DNA of 53,571 nucleotides, taken from assembly GCF_012843875.1 (NCBI RefSeq), contig NZ_JABAFY010000016.1, positions 1-53,571 on the forward strand, in the 5' to 3' direction. Source of the stretch: Desulfovibrio piger (GTDB lineage Bacteria > Desulfobacterota > Desulfovibrionia > Desulfovibrionales > Desulfovibrionaceae). Below, in pieces: positions 18,805 through 25,939 of the stretch (position 1 is its first letter; each line of letters starts with the position of its first letter). Below the pieces are notes generated by a model that worked only from the letters and a program-made list of their open reading frames with translations, did not search any database and had not been told where the DNA came from. Both the position numbers and the translations under genes were made by a program.

Positions 18805-18833
18805 TTGACAAGCCGCAGGAAAGCCCGGATAGT
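18805..18833 (+). promoter_or_regulatory. pyk promoter
   Basis: TTGACA (18805-18810), 17-bp spacer, GATAGT (18828-18833). The 5' UTR holds a 6-bp hairpin CCGTGC/GCACGG (18867-18872 with 18877-18882) about 20 nt before the start codon. Confidence 0.6.
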
Positions 18834-18901
18834 TTTTTCTGGACATACAGCTTTATGAGAGAACATCCGTGCCCCCGCACGGGTATGAAAGGAATAAAGA
18901 T

Positions 18902-20320
18902 ATGAGAACCAAGATCGTCGCCACCATCGGCCCGGCTTCCAATTCCAAGGAAAAGCTGCGTCAGCTCGTCGAAGCGGGCGTCAGCGTCTTCCGCCTGAAC
19001 TTCTCCCACGGTTCGGCCGCGGATTTCGTCCGTATCATCAATGATATCCGTGAAGTGGAAAAGGAGCTGGACAAGCCCATCACCATCATGCAGGACCTGT
19101 CCGGCCCCAAGATCCGTCTGGGTGTCGTTCAGGAAAAGACCATCCAGGTCACCAAGGGCATGCAGCTGCTGCTGGGCCTTTCCGACCAGCGCACCGATGA
19201 GATGCCCTTCCTGCCCTTCGACCATCCCGAGATCCTGGAGACCCTGGAGCCCGGCGACCGCATGGTGCTGGCCGACGGCGGTCTGCAATTCACCGTGCAG
19301 CAGAGCCGCCCCGACGGCCTGGTGCTGCTGGAAGCCAACAACAGCGGCATTGTGACCTCGCGCAAGGGCCTGGCCCTGCCCGGCAAGGCCACCAAGGTGC
19401 GCGCCCTGACCGAAAAGGACAAAAAGGACCTGAGCGACGGTCTGGCCCTGGGCGTGGACGCCGTAGCCATCTCTTATGTACAGACGGCTGACGACGTGCG
19501 CGAAGCCAAACAGCTCATCGCCGCCTCGGGCCGCCGCGTGCCCGTGGTGGTCAAGCTGGAGCGCCAGAACGCCGTGGACAACCTGGACGAGATCCTGAAG
19601 GAGACCGACGTCATCATGGTGGCGCGCGGCGACCTGGGCGTGGAATGCCCCCTGCCCCTGCTGCCCGCCCTGCAGAAGCGCATCATCCGCGCCTGCAACG
19701 CCATCTCCAAGCCGGTCATCGTGGCCACGCAGATGCTGCTCTCCATGGTCAACAGCCCCGCCCCCACCCGCGCCGAGACCACGGACGTGGCCAATGCCGT
19801 GCTGGACGGCGCCGACTGCGTGATGCTCTCCGAAGAGACCGCCATGGGCAACTTCCCGGTGGAGACCGTGCAGTACATGCGCAAGATCACCGACGAGGCG
19901 GAGAAGCTGCTGGTCAATGACCGCAAGCTGGAAGAACCAGCCGCGGACAAGGGCATCCCCGAGTTCCTGGCCTACTCCGCCTGCCTGCTGGCCGAGAAGG
20001 CCCACGCCAAGGCCATCGTCTCCCACAGCCTCAGCGGTGCGTCGGCCCGTCAGGTCTCCTGCCGCCGTCCTCCCCAGGACATCTACGCCCTGACCCCCGA
20101 CCCGGTGACCATCAAGGCCCTGAACTTCGTCTGGGGCGTGCATCCCGTATTCGTCGCCGATCCGGCCAGCGATCCCAGCCACCTGAGCCGCGCCGAAAAC
20201 TTCATCCACAACTGCCCGGACTTCCTGCCCAACGAATGCGCCGTCATCACCGCCGGCCAGCTCAAGGGCTCCACGGCTACCCCGCGCGGTACCAACCTGG
20301 TCAAACTCTACTGGAAGTAA
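18902..20320 (+). CDS. pyk: Pyruvate kinase
   Basis: 472 aa glycolytic enzyme, phosphoenolpyruvate plus ADP to pyruvate plus ATP, cytoplasmic. The N-terminus MRTKIVATIGPAS leads the TIM barrel. IMQDLSGPKIRLGVV opens the B domain. The active-site segment VVVKLERQNAVDNLDEI is followed by IMVARGDLGVECPL and VIVATQMLLSMVNSP, and MLSEETAMGNFPVE ends the barrel. The ATG at 18902 is chosen because AAAGGA stands 8 nt before it and the family N-terminus starts there; an upstream in-frame extension to 18869 has no such support. It is divergent from mraZ. Confidence 0.96.
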   Translation: MRTKIVATIGPASNSKEKLRQLVEAGVSVFRLNFSHGSAADFVRIINDIREVEKELDKPITIMQDLSGPKIRLGVVQEKTIQVTKGMQLLLGLSDQRTDEMPFLPFDHPEILETLEPGDRMVLADGGLQFTVQQSRPDGLVLLEANNSGIVTSRKGLALPGKATKVRALTEKDKKDLSDGLALGVDAVAISYVQTADDVREAKQLIAASGRRVPVVVKLERQNAVDNLDEILKETDVIMVARGDLGVECPLPLLPALQKRIIRACNAISKPVIVATQMLLSMVNSPAPTRAETTDVANAVLDGADCVMLSEETAMGNFPVETVQYMRKITDEAEKLLVNDRKLEEPAADKGIPEFLAYSACLLAEKAHAKAIVSHSLSGASARQVSCRRPPQDIYALTPDPVTIKALNFVWGVHPVFVADPASDPSHLSRAENFIHNCPDFLPNECAVITAGQLKGSTATPRGTNLVKLYWK

Positions 20321-20351
20321 GGCTGCCGTAACGGCATCACCTGCCATCCCC

Positions 20352-20382
20352 AAGGCCGTCCCCATCGGGACGGCCTTTTTTT
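20352..20382 (+). terminator. pyk terminator
   Basis: An 11-bp perfect stem AAGGCCGTCCC/GGGACGGCCTT (20352-20362 with 20367-20377) with a 4-nt loop runs into a T tract, about 30 nt after the pyk stop. Confidence 0.92.
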
Positions 20383-20468
20383 ACACCCAAAAGGCACATA
20401 TCAACATACTAAAATAATTTATCTTTTTATTTTTATCAAAAAAATATCCACTTTTTTCATTTTTTTGT

Positions 20469-20497
20469 TTGACAAGAGGGCCGGTTTTGCGTAGGTT
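20469..20497 (+). promoter_or_regulatory. Promoter of the tRNA pair
   Basis: A perfect -35 TTGACA (20469-20474) and a weak -10 TAGGTT (20492-20497) are 17 bp apart. They lie 12 nt before tRNA-Gln, after a long AT-rich stretch that may act as an UP element. Confidence 0.5.
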
Positions 20498-20509
20498 CCA
20501 TTTTCGCGA

Positions 20510-20584
20510 TGGGCTGTCGTTCAATTGGCAGGACGGCGGATTCTGGCTCCGCTAATCAAGGTTCGAGTCCTTGCAGCCCAGCCA
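20510..20584 (+). tRNA. tRNA-Gln (anticodon CTG)
   Basis: 75 nt with acceptor stem TGGGCTG/CAGCCCA, an anticodon arm GCGGA-TTCTGGC-TCCGC that puts CTG at positions 34-36, T loop GGTTCGAGTCC, and an encoded CCA. CTG reads CAG codons (glutamine). Confidence 0.93.
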
Positions 20585-20601
20585 TCACAACTTCATAGCG
20601 C

Positions 20602-20678
20602 GTCCCTATCGTCTAGCCGGCCCAGGACAACGGCCTTTCACGCCGTCGACAGGGGTTCAAATCCCCTTGGGGACGCCA
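20602..20678 (+). tRNA. tRNA-Glu (anticodon TTC)
   Basis: 77 nt with acceptor stem GTCCCTA/TGGGGAC (one G-T pair), an anticodon arm ACGGC-CTTTCAC-GCCGT giving TTC, T arm GGGGTTCAAATCCCC and an encoded CCA. It is 17 nt after tRNA-Gln and probably co-transcribed. It is the last chromosomal gene before the conjugative element, so its 3' end is the best candidate for the left attachment site. Confidence 0.93.
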
Positions 20679-20688
20679 ACAAGAAATC

Positions 20689-20735
20689 AAGCGTAGTAAC
20701 GTGCTTTTTTGAGCATGTTTCTACGCTTTTTTTCT
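20689..20735 (+). terminator. Terminator after the tRNA pair
   Basis: AAGCGTAG (20689-20696) pairs with CTACGCTT (20721-20728), the stem continues inward as ACGTGC/GCATGT, and a long T-rich tract follows. Confidence 0.85.
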
Positions 20736-20759
20736 TTTTTTCAGCCCTTCTTCCTTTTC

Positions 20760-20805
20760 AAAAGCCCTTTTCAGCGCTGGTGATCCAGCCTGGAAGGGGC
20801 TTTTT
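20760..20805 (+). terminator. Second terminator at the chromosome-element junction
   Basis: AAAAGCCCTTTTCAG (20760-20774) pairs with CTGGAAGGGGCTTTT (20790-20804) with one G-T pair, and ends in TTTTT. Both strands have T runs. Confidence 0.8.
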
Positions 20806-20997
20806 GTCTTTTCCGCACCCCCCACTTTGCACGAGCACGAATAGGGATTGTCTTACCCGAAAGTCCACGGAGAGGGAATGCCCGCCCGTGGTCGAGCAAG
20901 CCCTGCTTGTAAACGCTACATAAATTTCCCGCCGGAAATGGCGGCAATGAGAACTCCCCCGGAGACGGTTCCTGGGGATCAGAAAAAGAAAGGCGAA

Positions 20998-21038
20998 ACG
21001 CTGGCGTTTTTACGACCAGCGTCACCGGGGGATAGGTG
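20998..21038 (-). other. oriT: Origin of transfer (oriT), RP4/IncP-like nic region
   Basis: On the minus strand the block reads CACCTATCCCCCGGTGACGC (21038-21019). The RP4 nic region, as I recall it, is CACCTATCCTG^CCCGGCTGACGCC: the same CACCTATCC, then CCCGG and TGACGC, with 2-3 bases deleted or changed at the cut. Next to it is an inverted repeat ACGCTGGCGT/ACGaCCAGCGT (20998-21007 with 21012-21022) with a T-rich loop, a usual oriT neighbour. Nicking of the minus strand would send the tRNA-side end first and the tra genes last. The exact cut site and the relaxase are not known; no traI or traJ is in the window. Confidence 0.65.
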
Positions 21039-21117
21039 CCCACGGTCTGACGAGCCAGCCCGCTCGAACAACAAAAAACTCAATCGCTGGAGCGAACCTG
21101 AGAAAACTGTAGGCCAA

Positions 21118-21181
21118 AAGAAAAAAGCTCCTGTGTTGGCAGCACAGGAGCTATCTGCGGGAGTAATCCGCAAATTTGTTG
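21118..21181 (-). ncRNA. Candidate antisense RNA controlling the rep gene
   Basis: On the minus strand a promoter-like TTGACG (21215-21210), 17-bp spacer and TAGAGT (21192-21187) predict a start near 21180. The transcript would form one hairpin (TGCGG-loop-CCGCA, loop ATTACTC, 21172-21156) and then a perfect 10-bp terminator stem AGCTCCTGTG/CACAGGAGCT (21152-21126) followed by TTTTTCTTTT. This gives an RNA of about 65 nt with the form of plasmid copy-control RNAs. Its loop is the complement of the loop in the hairpin that holds the rep ribosome site (21252-21268). Transcription itself is inferred. Confidence 0.5.
21156..21172 (+). repeat. Leader hairpin 1, loop GAGTAAT
   Basis: TGCGG (21156-21160), loop GAGTAAT, CCGCA (21168-21172). 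The same 7-nt loop recurs in hairpin 2 with a different stem. Confidence 0.7.
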
Positions 21182-21251
21182 GATTAACTCTAGCCGAAAG
21201 GCTTAGCGGCGTCAAGCTCCGCAGCTCTATTTTACGCTTTTTCCAAGGCCT

Positions 21252-21268
21252 GTCTGGAGTAATCAGAC
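21252..21268 (+). promoter_or_regulatory. Leader hairpin 2 holding the rep ribosome site
   Basis: GTCTG (21252-21256), loop GAGTAAT, CAGAC (21264-21268), directly followed by the ATG at 21269. The only Shine-Dalgarno-like sequence, GGAG (21256-21259), sits in the loop and closing pair, 9 nt from the start. Confidence 0.7.
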
Positions 21269-22300
21269 ATGGAAAATACGTTTGCACCACGCGGCTGCAT
21301 TCGCGGCCCGATTTTACCTCGTTTTGTTTTGACTATGGATATGTCTCCGGGCGCAAAAACCATCTACGCAATCCTGTGTGACATTGCTGCTGACAAAGAC
21401 CATTGTTGGCCGTCTCACGCGCGGCTTGCTGAACTCCTGCATTGCAGCGTCTCCAGCGTCAAAAACTGGCTGCGGGAACTTGTCACGCACAAGCTCATTG
21501 CGATCCGCCGAAACGCGGCCCGGACTTCCACATATTATATGCTCAAGCCTTCTATGCTTCAGGCTTCTGGTGCTGCCTTCATCGGCAAGGCCCAAGAGGC
21601 AAACTTTACCTCTTGCCAGACAAAGTTTGCCTACAGAAAGAACTTTAAGAAAGACTCCATATTACCCCCCACTCCCCCCACGCAGGCGGCTGGTTCCTCC
21701 TCCTTGGCTCTAACCTTTCCACGTCCACGCCCCTGCCGGGGCGATGGGGGGGATTTTTCTCTTGCCGATTCTTCATTCGAGCAGTTCTGTCAGCGCTATC
21801 CACGCAAAGAAGCCAAGGAACTTGCGCGTGCCGTCTGGCATCGTCTTTGGCGGCGTGGCTCATTGCCCGGCCTTGATGTCCTGTTTCAATCGCTGATCCG
21901 TTTCCGAGAAAGCCTGAGCTGGCAGCGCGAACATGGGCGGTTTATCCCGCTACTGGTGAATTGGCTGCGCGGCCAGCGTTGGCTGGATGACCTTCAGTCT
22001 GGGGGGCAAGCGTCTCTACCTGCTGCGCCGGATTCTGAGCGGGACAGACGTATCAAGCAGCAGACGGATGCGTTGGAAAAGCGCTGGCAACGTACCGAGC
22101 CTGAACTGGAGGCAATGCGGCCCGTATTTGAGTCGTTTCTGTCTCGTTTCGACGATGGTCAACAAAAACGCGGCCCCGCTTGGGGTCTATGGACTCTGCT
22201 CTGGCGGAAGGGAAAAGCCCCTTCGGCTGCGGATGTACCGGCGGTCAATACTGGCGTCTTGGAGTTTCTGCATTCTGTGCGGTACGGATTTTCATTTTGA
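21269..22300 (+). CDS. Putative replication initiator with N-terminal HTH_36-like domain
   Basis: 343 aa. Residues about 20-85 form a winged-helix region (SPGAKTIYAILCDIAADKDH, then WPSHARLAELLHCSVSSV as the recognition part), like many plasmid, ICE and phage replication proteins. A Ser/Pro-rich linker follows. The middle, about 170-240, has the pattern ARAVWHRLWRRGSLPGLDVL and RFIPLLVNWLRGQRWLDD that recurs in phage replisome organisers and helicase loaders. The last 80 residues are not recognised. The ATG at 21269 is the first in frame. Its leader has copy-control-like RNA structure, which supports a replication role. The family call is by general resemblance only; a transcription regulator is the alternative. 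Confidence 0.6.
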   Translation: MENTFAPRGCIRGPILPRFVLTMDMSPGAKTIYAILCDIAADKDHCWPSHARLAELLHCSVSSVKNWLRELVTHKLIAIRRNAARTSTYYMLKPSMLQASGAAFIGKAQEANFTSCQTKFAYRKNFKKDSILPPTPPTQAAGSSSLALTFPRPRPCRGDGGDFSLADSSFEQFCQRYPRKEAKELARAVWHRLWRRGSLPGLDVLFQSLIRFRESLSWQREHGRFIPLLVNWLRGQRWLDDLQSGGQASLPAAPDSERDRRIKQQTDALEKRWQRTEPELEAMRPVFESFLSRFDDGQQKRGPAWGLWTLLWRKGKAPSAADVPAVNTGVLEFLHSVRYGFSF

Positions 22301-22308
22301 GGCGAACG

Positions 22309-22716
22309 ATGGAAAGCAAGAGATTGCGATTAACCCCCGGTATGGCGCGGGTCGAGTTCCTGGCGGTCAAAGACGAAGTAGAAAGCCTGCTGGCCAGAGG
22401 CTACCTGCTGAAACCGGCTTATGCGCAGCTGACGAAAGAAAAACGGATCAGCATGACCTATGACACGTTCCGTCGATACGCCCGAAAATATTTCCCCGGC
22501 GGGAAGAATGAACAAGCAGGGAAGCTGAAGAGGACTGACACTCGGTCAAAACACTCTCCGGGGGCGGTGCTTCCCCCGTCTCCGGCTGCACCGGCAAAAA
22601 GCCCACGCACGACTTCCGACGGCCCCCGCATGATCGTGCCACAAAACAAATCATTTCAGGACAGCTCCGTTCCAGACGTGGCCGATCTCCTGCAAGTGAG
22701 TAAGGAGGAAGAATAA
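22309..22716 (+). CDS. traK: TraK-like oriT-binding conjugation protein
   Basis: 135 aa, basic. The N-terminal half matches the TraK pattern of IncP plasmids: VEFLAVKDEVESLLARGYLL followed by AYAQLTKEKRISMTYDTFRR. RP4 TraK binds and bends oriT DNA beside the relaxosome. The second half is a Pro/Lys/Ser-rich tail of low complexity. The ATG at 22309 opens the conserved part; longer frames upstream overlap rep and look non-coding. Its stop overlaps the traL start by 1 nt, so traK, traL and traM form an operon as in RP4, but here co-directional with the rep gene. Confidence 0.8.
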   Translation: MESKRLRLTPGMARVEFLAVKDEVESLLARGYLLKPAYAQLTKEKRISMTYDTFRRYARKYFPGGKNEQAGKLKRTDTRSKHSPGAVLPPSPAAPAKSPRTTSDGPRMIVPQNKSFQDSSVPDVADLLQVSKEEE

Positions 22717-23444
22717 TGGCGACTATCCACTTGATCCTGCAAGGCAAGGGTGGCGTCGGTAAATCCATGATTGCAGTCATGCTTTACCAGGCGCTGCGCC
22801 ATGCCGAGAAAGAAGTCATTGCGTTCGATACTGACCCCGTCAATGCGACATTGGCTTCTTTCCCGGAGTTCGATGTGACCAAACTGGATGTGATGAAGGA
22901 TGGGAATATCGAGCCGCGTAAGTTTGATGAACTTCTGGAAGCTCTTTCGCAGGCTCCCGACAACGCCCATGTCATCGTAGACAATGGAGCATCGTCATTC
23001 ATCGCTCTGGCATCCTATCTGTCCGATAACGACTTCATTGATCTGCTTGAAGATCAAGGGCACCGGGTTTTCCTCCATACTATCGTGACCGGTGGCCAGG
23101 CTATGGGAGACACGCTCCAAGGTCTGGCCCGGATGGCCATTAACTTCCCCCGATCTCCTTTGGTTGTCTGGTTGAATCCTTACTTCGGGGACATCGCCAT
23201 TGATGGGGCCGGATTTGAGCACTTTAAAATCTACAAAGAGTATGCCCATCAGTTCCATGCCCTGATTTCGTTGCCCCAAGGCAACAAAGCCCTGATTGGC
23301 AAAGACCTGGAAGAGCTGTTTGCCCGACGCCAAAGTTTTGAGGCTGGCATCAATGGCAGCTCTACTCATATCGCTGTCAAAGCCCGCCTACGCCGTTACT
23401 GGAATCAAATCCTCGCCTGTATTGAACAGGCTGGAATCATGTAG
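22716..23444 (+). CDS. traL: TraL-like ParA/MinD-type ATPase
   Basis: 242 aa, the same size as RP4 TraL. The deviant Walker A is LQGKGGVGKSMIA (residues 8-20). The sequences AFDTDPVNATLASF, HVIVDNGASSFIALASYL, HTIVTGGQAMGDTLQGLA and PLVVWLNPYFG all have close counterparts in RP4 TraL. Its exact role in transfer is unclear even in RP4. GGAGG is present before the start. Confidence 0.9.
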   Translation: MATIHLILQGKGGVGKSMIAVMLYQALRHAEKEVIAFDTDPVNATLASFPEFDVTKLDVMKDGNIEPRKFDELLEALSQAPDNAHVIVDNGASSFIALASYLSDNDFIDLLEDQGHRVFLHTIVTGGQAMGDTLQGLARMAINFPRSPLVVWLNPYFGDIAIDGAGFEHFKIYKEYAHQFHALISLPQGNKALIGKDLEELFARRQSFEAGINGSSTHIAVKARLRRYWNQILACIEQAGIM

Positions 23445-23452
23445 GTAATGGA

Positions 23453-23716
23453 ATGAAAAGCTCAAAAACAAGAAAGTGTAGTCTTGAGTTTTTGGAAGAC
23501 AAAGAAAATCCTTGTCAAATACTTTGCAAAATAAACTTTGTTCCCAGTCTTGGAGCATTGAACAATAATTGTCCAGCAGTCGCAATGCTTGGAATGCAAC
23601 TACTAAAAATAGCCAGCCTGATGCTTACTAATGAAGATTTCTCCCAACAGCAGGAAGCGCTGATTCGTCGATTCAATGAAAGCGAGGCAGGCTCGTCGGA
23701 GGATTGCAATGAGTGA
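23453..23716 (+). CDS. Hypothetical protein between traL and traM
   Basis: 87 aa, not recognised. It starts with a basic segment, has a hydrophobic patch (GALNNNCPAVAMLGMQLLK, about 34-52) and an acidic end. It starts 8 nt after traL behind AGG-type spacing and its stop overlaps traM by 8 nt (ATGAGTGA), which suggests a real, coupled gene. RP4 has no gene at this place. Confidence 0.6.
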   Translation: MKSSKTRKCSLEFLEDKENPCQILCKINFVPSLGALNNNCPAVAMLGMQLLKIASLMLTNEDFSQQQEALIRRFNESEAGSSEDCNE

Positions 23717-24164
23717 TGATTTTCCCGGCGATGAAGACAAGCCCCCCATGCCTGAAGAACGATTCCCTGACGGCTTCGGTATGTCTGTGGAAGACGTGCG
23801 TGCGCTTCTGGCAAAAAAACATGACGTATCTGTTCCGCAGGATGACCCCATACTGATGCAGGTAACGATTCTTCAAGTTTTCCTCGAAGCTCAGGCGAGA
23901 CTCCAGAAAAAGCATGAAACAGCTCTGGCCGCCTTCATGGGACAACAGACGACAGCCTACGTCAACGATATGGAGAAAAACCTGAAGAGCCTCACAGAGA
24001 CTCTGTCAGGCCTCACGATGGAGGGCATACGCAAGGCCGTGGCGGATTTTGTCGCCAATTTGGCCACGCACCGGTCAGCCATGTATTTGTGTACGGCCAT
24101 CATAGCCCTTTCCGCCTTGCTCAATGTCGCCGTCTTTATCCTGGGGATGGTGCGTCATGGATGA
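23709..24164 (+). CDS. traM: TraM-like conjugation membrane protein
   Basis: 151 aa. The N-terminal pattern EDVRALLAKKHDVSVPQDDP resembles RP4 TraM. A helical middle is followed by one C-terminal membrane helix (about 127-148, MYLCTAIIALSALLNVAVFI). It is thus a tail-anchored protein. I chose the ATG at 23709 because GGAGG (23697-23701) precedes it. The stop overlaps trbB by 8 nt. Confidence 0.8.
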   Translation: MSDDFPGDEDKPPMPEERFPDGFGMSVEDVRALLAKKHDVSVPQDDPILMQVTILQVFLEAQARLQKKHETALAAFMGQQTTAYVNDMEKNLKSLTETLSGLTMEGIRKAVADFVANLATHRSAMYLCTAIIALSALLNVAVFILGMVRHG

Positions 24165-25113
24165 GCGTCTGCTGGAAAGCCTTGAATACAACTGCGGGCC
24201 ACTGATTATGGATGCCCTGCGGGATGATAGTGTCATTGAAATCATGCTCAATCCTGATGGCGCTCTTTGGATCGAGCGGTACGGCCAGGATCAGGAGTGT
24301 GTCGGTACGCTCTCCCTGCCCCAAGGCAAACTGATCCTGTCCCTTGTGGCCAGTGCCCTGAACCAAACAGTGGATGCCCGCCATCCGGTGATTGAAGGCA
24401 GCTTTCCACTGGATGGCTCTCGTTTTGAGGGGACATTGCCGCCCATTGTAGGGCCAGGTGCATCCTTCTCCCTGCGCAAGAAAGCATCGCGAGTCATACA
24501 GCTCTCCGAATATCTCAACCAGGGTGTCATCGGCCCGGAGGTCCCGGACATTATCCGCACGGCCATCCTGGAGCGAAAAAACATCGTCGTTGTCGGGGGC
24601 ACCTCCAGCGGCAAGACGACTTTCGTGAATGCCATCATCCACGAGCTGGATCAGCTCTGTCCCCATGATCGCCTTCTGATCCTGGAAGATACGGCAGAGC
24701 TTCAGTCCAAAGCTCCTAACTCTGTGTTTTTTCTGACGTCTGAACTGGCAGGCATCGGTATGCGGCAGCTTACCAAAGTCTGTATGCGCTACGCCCCCCG
24801 GCGGATTCTGGTCGGGGAAGTCCGGGATAGCGCTGCCTTGGAGCTGCTGAAGCTCTGGAATACTGGTCATCCCGGCGGCATCGGTACGTTCCACGCGGAT
24901 AGTGCTGAAGAAGCCCTTGAGCGCCTGGAAGAGCTGGTGGAAGAAGCTGGCGTCGGCTCCAAGCAAAAGCTCATAGGCCGTGCCGTTGATCTTGTCATCT
25001 TCATGGAAAAGACAAGGCATAACACACGCAGGCTTTCTTCCATAATCAGTGTAAATCATTTCGATTTGAAAGAAAGGCGATATGAAACTAAAGAAATATA
25101 TACTGCGGTATAG
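24157..25113 (+). CDS. trbB: Conjugal transfer ATPase TrbB (VirB11 family)
   Basis: 318 aa hexameric secretion ATPase at the cytoplasmic face of the mating channel. Walker A is GGTSSGKTT (about 147-155), the Asp box is LLILEDTAELQ, Walker B is RILVGEVRDSAAL (about 215) and the His box is GGIGTFHADS (about 240). The first ATG of the longer frame lies inside traM; MDERLLESLEYN at 24157 matches the family start. Confidence 0.95.
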   Translation: MDERLLESLEYNCGPLIMDALRDDSVIEIMLNPDGALWIERYGQDQECVGTLSLPQGKLILSLVASALNQTVDARHPVIEGSFPLDGSRFEGTLPPIVGPGASFSLRKKASRVIQLSEYLNQGVIGPEVPDIIRTAILERKNIVVVGGTSSGKTTFVNAIIHELDQLCPHDRLLILEDTAELQSKAPNSVFFLTSELAGIGMRQLTKVCMRYAPRRILVGEVRDSAALELLKLWNTGHPGGIGTFHADSAEEALERLEELVEEAGVGSKQKLIGRAVDLVIFMEKTRHNTRRLSSIISVNHFDLKERRYETKEIYTAV

Positions 25114-25276
25114 TTTTTACATTCTTATTATTTTTATTGTAATATTTATACCATTCGTTTTGCTGAGGACAAGTAAAATAGCTTCCATGTTATTGCATCC
25201 TGAGATGAGATATTTTTCTTATTTCTTGGTAGTTATCTTGGGGATATTTTTTATCTTTGCAAACAAAAAACATTAA
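25082..25276 (+). CDS. Small AT-rich membrane protein
   Basis: 64 aa with a basic start (MKLKKYILRYSFY) and two membrane helices (about 10-29 and 44-59). It overlaps the end of trbB by 32 nt in another frame. The base composition is much richer in A and T than trbB or trbC. AAAGGCG stands before the ATG. There is no counterpart in the RP4 trb operon; not recognised. Confidence 0.5.
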   Translation: MKLKKYILRYSFYILIIFIVIFIPFVLLRTSKIASMLLHPEMRYFSYFLVVILGIFFIFANKKH

Positions 25277-25311
25277 ACAAAATCAAGAGAGTATTCACTG
25301 AGGAGGATAGT

Positions 25312-25632
25312 ATGCTCAAAAAGAAATCTTTTATGCTCTTTATCGTTTTTGCAGCCGCAGCGATGGCTTTCCCTGAAATGGCTCTGGCCAGTGGTGGAAT
25401 CACAGAGTTTTCCAGCCCTCTCGAAAAGGTTGTCAATACTGTCACAGGCCCTGCTGGTAAATACATCAGTATCGTTGCAATGGCGATCTGCGGTATCATC
25501 TTCATCATGAATAAAGATGATATTTCAGGTGGTTTCAAGCTGTTGCTGTCGGTTGTCTTCGGCATCTCGTTCATCGCATTTGCCGGTAGCATGGTAAATT
25601 CGATCTTCAGCTTTTCCGGGGCTGTTTTGTAA
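25312..25632 (+). CDS. trbC: Conjugative pilin TrbC (VirB2 family)
   Basis: 106 aa. It has a Sec signal peptide that ends near MALA-SGG (residue 26-27), then a short hydrophilic segment and two membrane helices (about 47-63 and 73-93), as in VirB2/TrbC pilins. In RP4 the peptidase TraF trims and cyclises TrbC; a traF gene lies at 46035. GAGGAGG precedes the ATG. TAATG joins it to trbD. Confidence 0.9.
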   Translation: MLKKKSFMLFIVFAAAAMAFPEMALASGGITEFSSPLEKVVNTVTGPAGKYISIVAMAICGIIFIMNKDDISGGFKLLLSVVFGISFIAFAGSMVNSIFSFSGAVL

Positions 25633-25934
25633 TGGAGCAACGTCACATTCCTGTCCATCAATCTCTGCACAGACACAATCTTGTACTAGGGGCGGAACGC
25701 GAATTGGCGATGACGAGCGCATTGATCGCCTTGCTGGTTGGAGTGGGAGGAATGACGGCTATTTCTGGGCTGGCAGCGCTGCTGTTCTGGATCACCTCAA
25801 TCTTTATCTTACGCCGTATGGCCAGGATTGATCCTTTGATGAGTAAGGTTTGGATGCGCCATATCAAGCAACAGATTCTTTACCAGTCAAAGTCGAGCCG
25901 CTGGCGGAGTCAAAAAGCCTTCAGCAATAAGTGA
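25632..25934 (+). CDS. trbD: Mating-pair formation protein TrbD (VirB3 family)
   Basis: 100 aa. The start IPVHQSLHRHNLVLGAERE is the TrbD/VirB3 signature, followed by two closely spaced membrane helices (about 29-62) and a basic C-terminus. VirB3 proteins are inner membrane partners of the VirB4 ATPase. In RP4 trbE follows directly; here the pilus operon intervenes. Confidence 0.9.
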   Translation: MEQRHIPVHQSLHRHNLVLGAERELAMTSALIALLVGVGGMTAISGLAALLFWITSIFILRRMARIDPLMSKVWMRHIKQQILYQSKSSRWRSQKAFSNK

Positions 25935-25939
25935 TTGCT

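Larger units (their letters stand above)
20806..21268. other. Left-end control region of the conjugative element
   Basis: No coding sequence is supported in these 463 nt. The region holds several small inverted repeats (CAAGC/GCTTG at about 20899-20911; CCGCC/GGCGG near 20928-20944), the oriT-like block at 20998-21038, a candidate antisense RNA at 21118-21181, and two hairpins with the same loop. A second repeat, CTAGCC-GAAA-GGCTTAG near 21190-21206, has a GNRA tetraloop. Confidence 0.6.

Noticed and set aside
18734..20365. 543-codon minus-strand frame opposite pyk
   Set aside because: Antisense shadow of pyruvate kinase, low-complexity composition, no ribosome site.
20771..21043. 90-codon minus-strand frame over the oriT region
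   Set aside because: It crosses the oriT inverted repeat and a terminator, has no ribosome site and no recognisable content.
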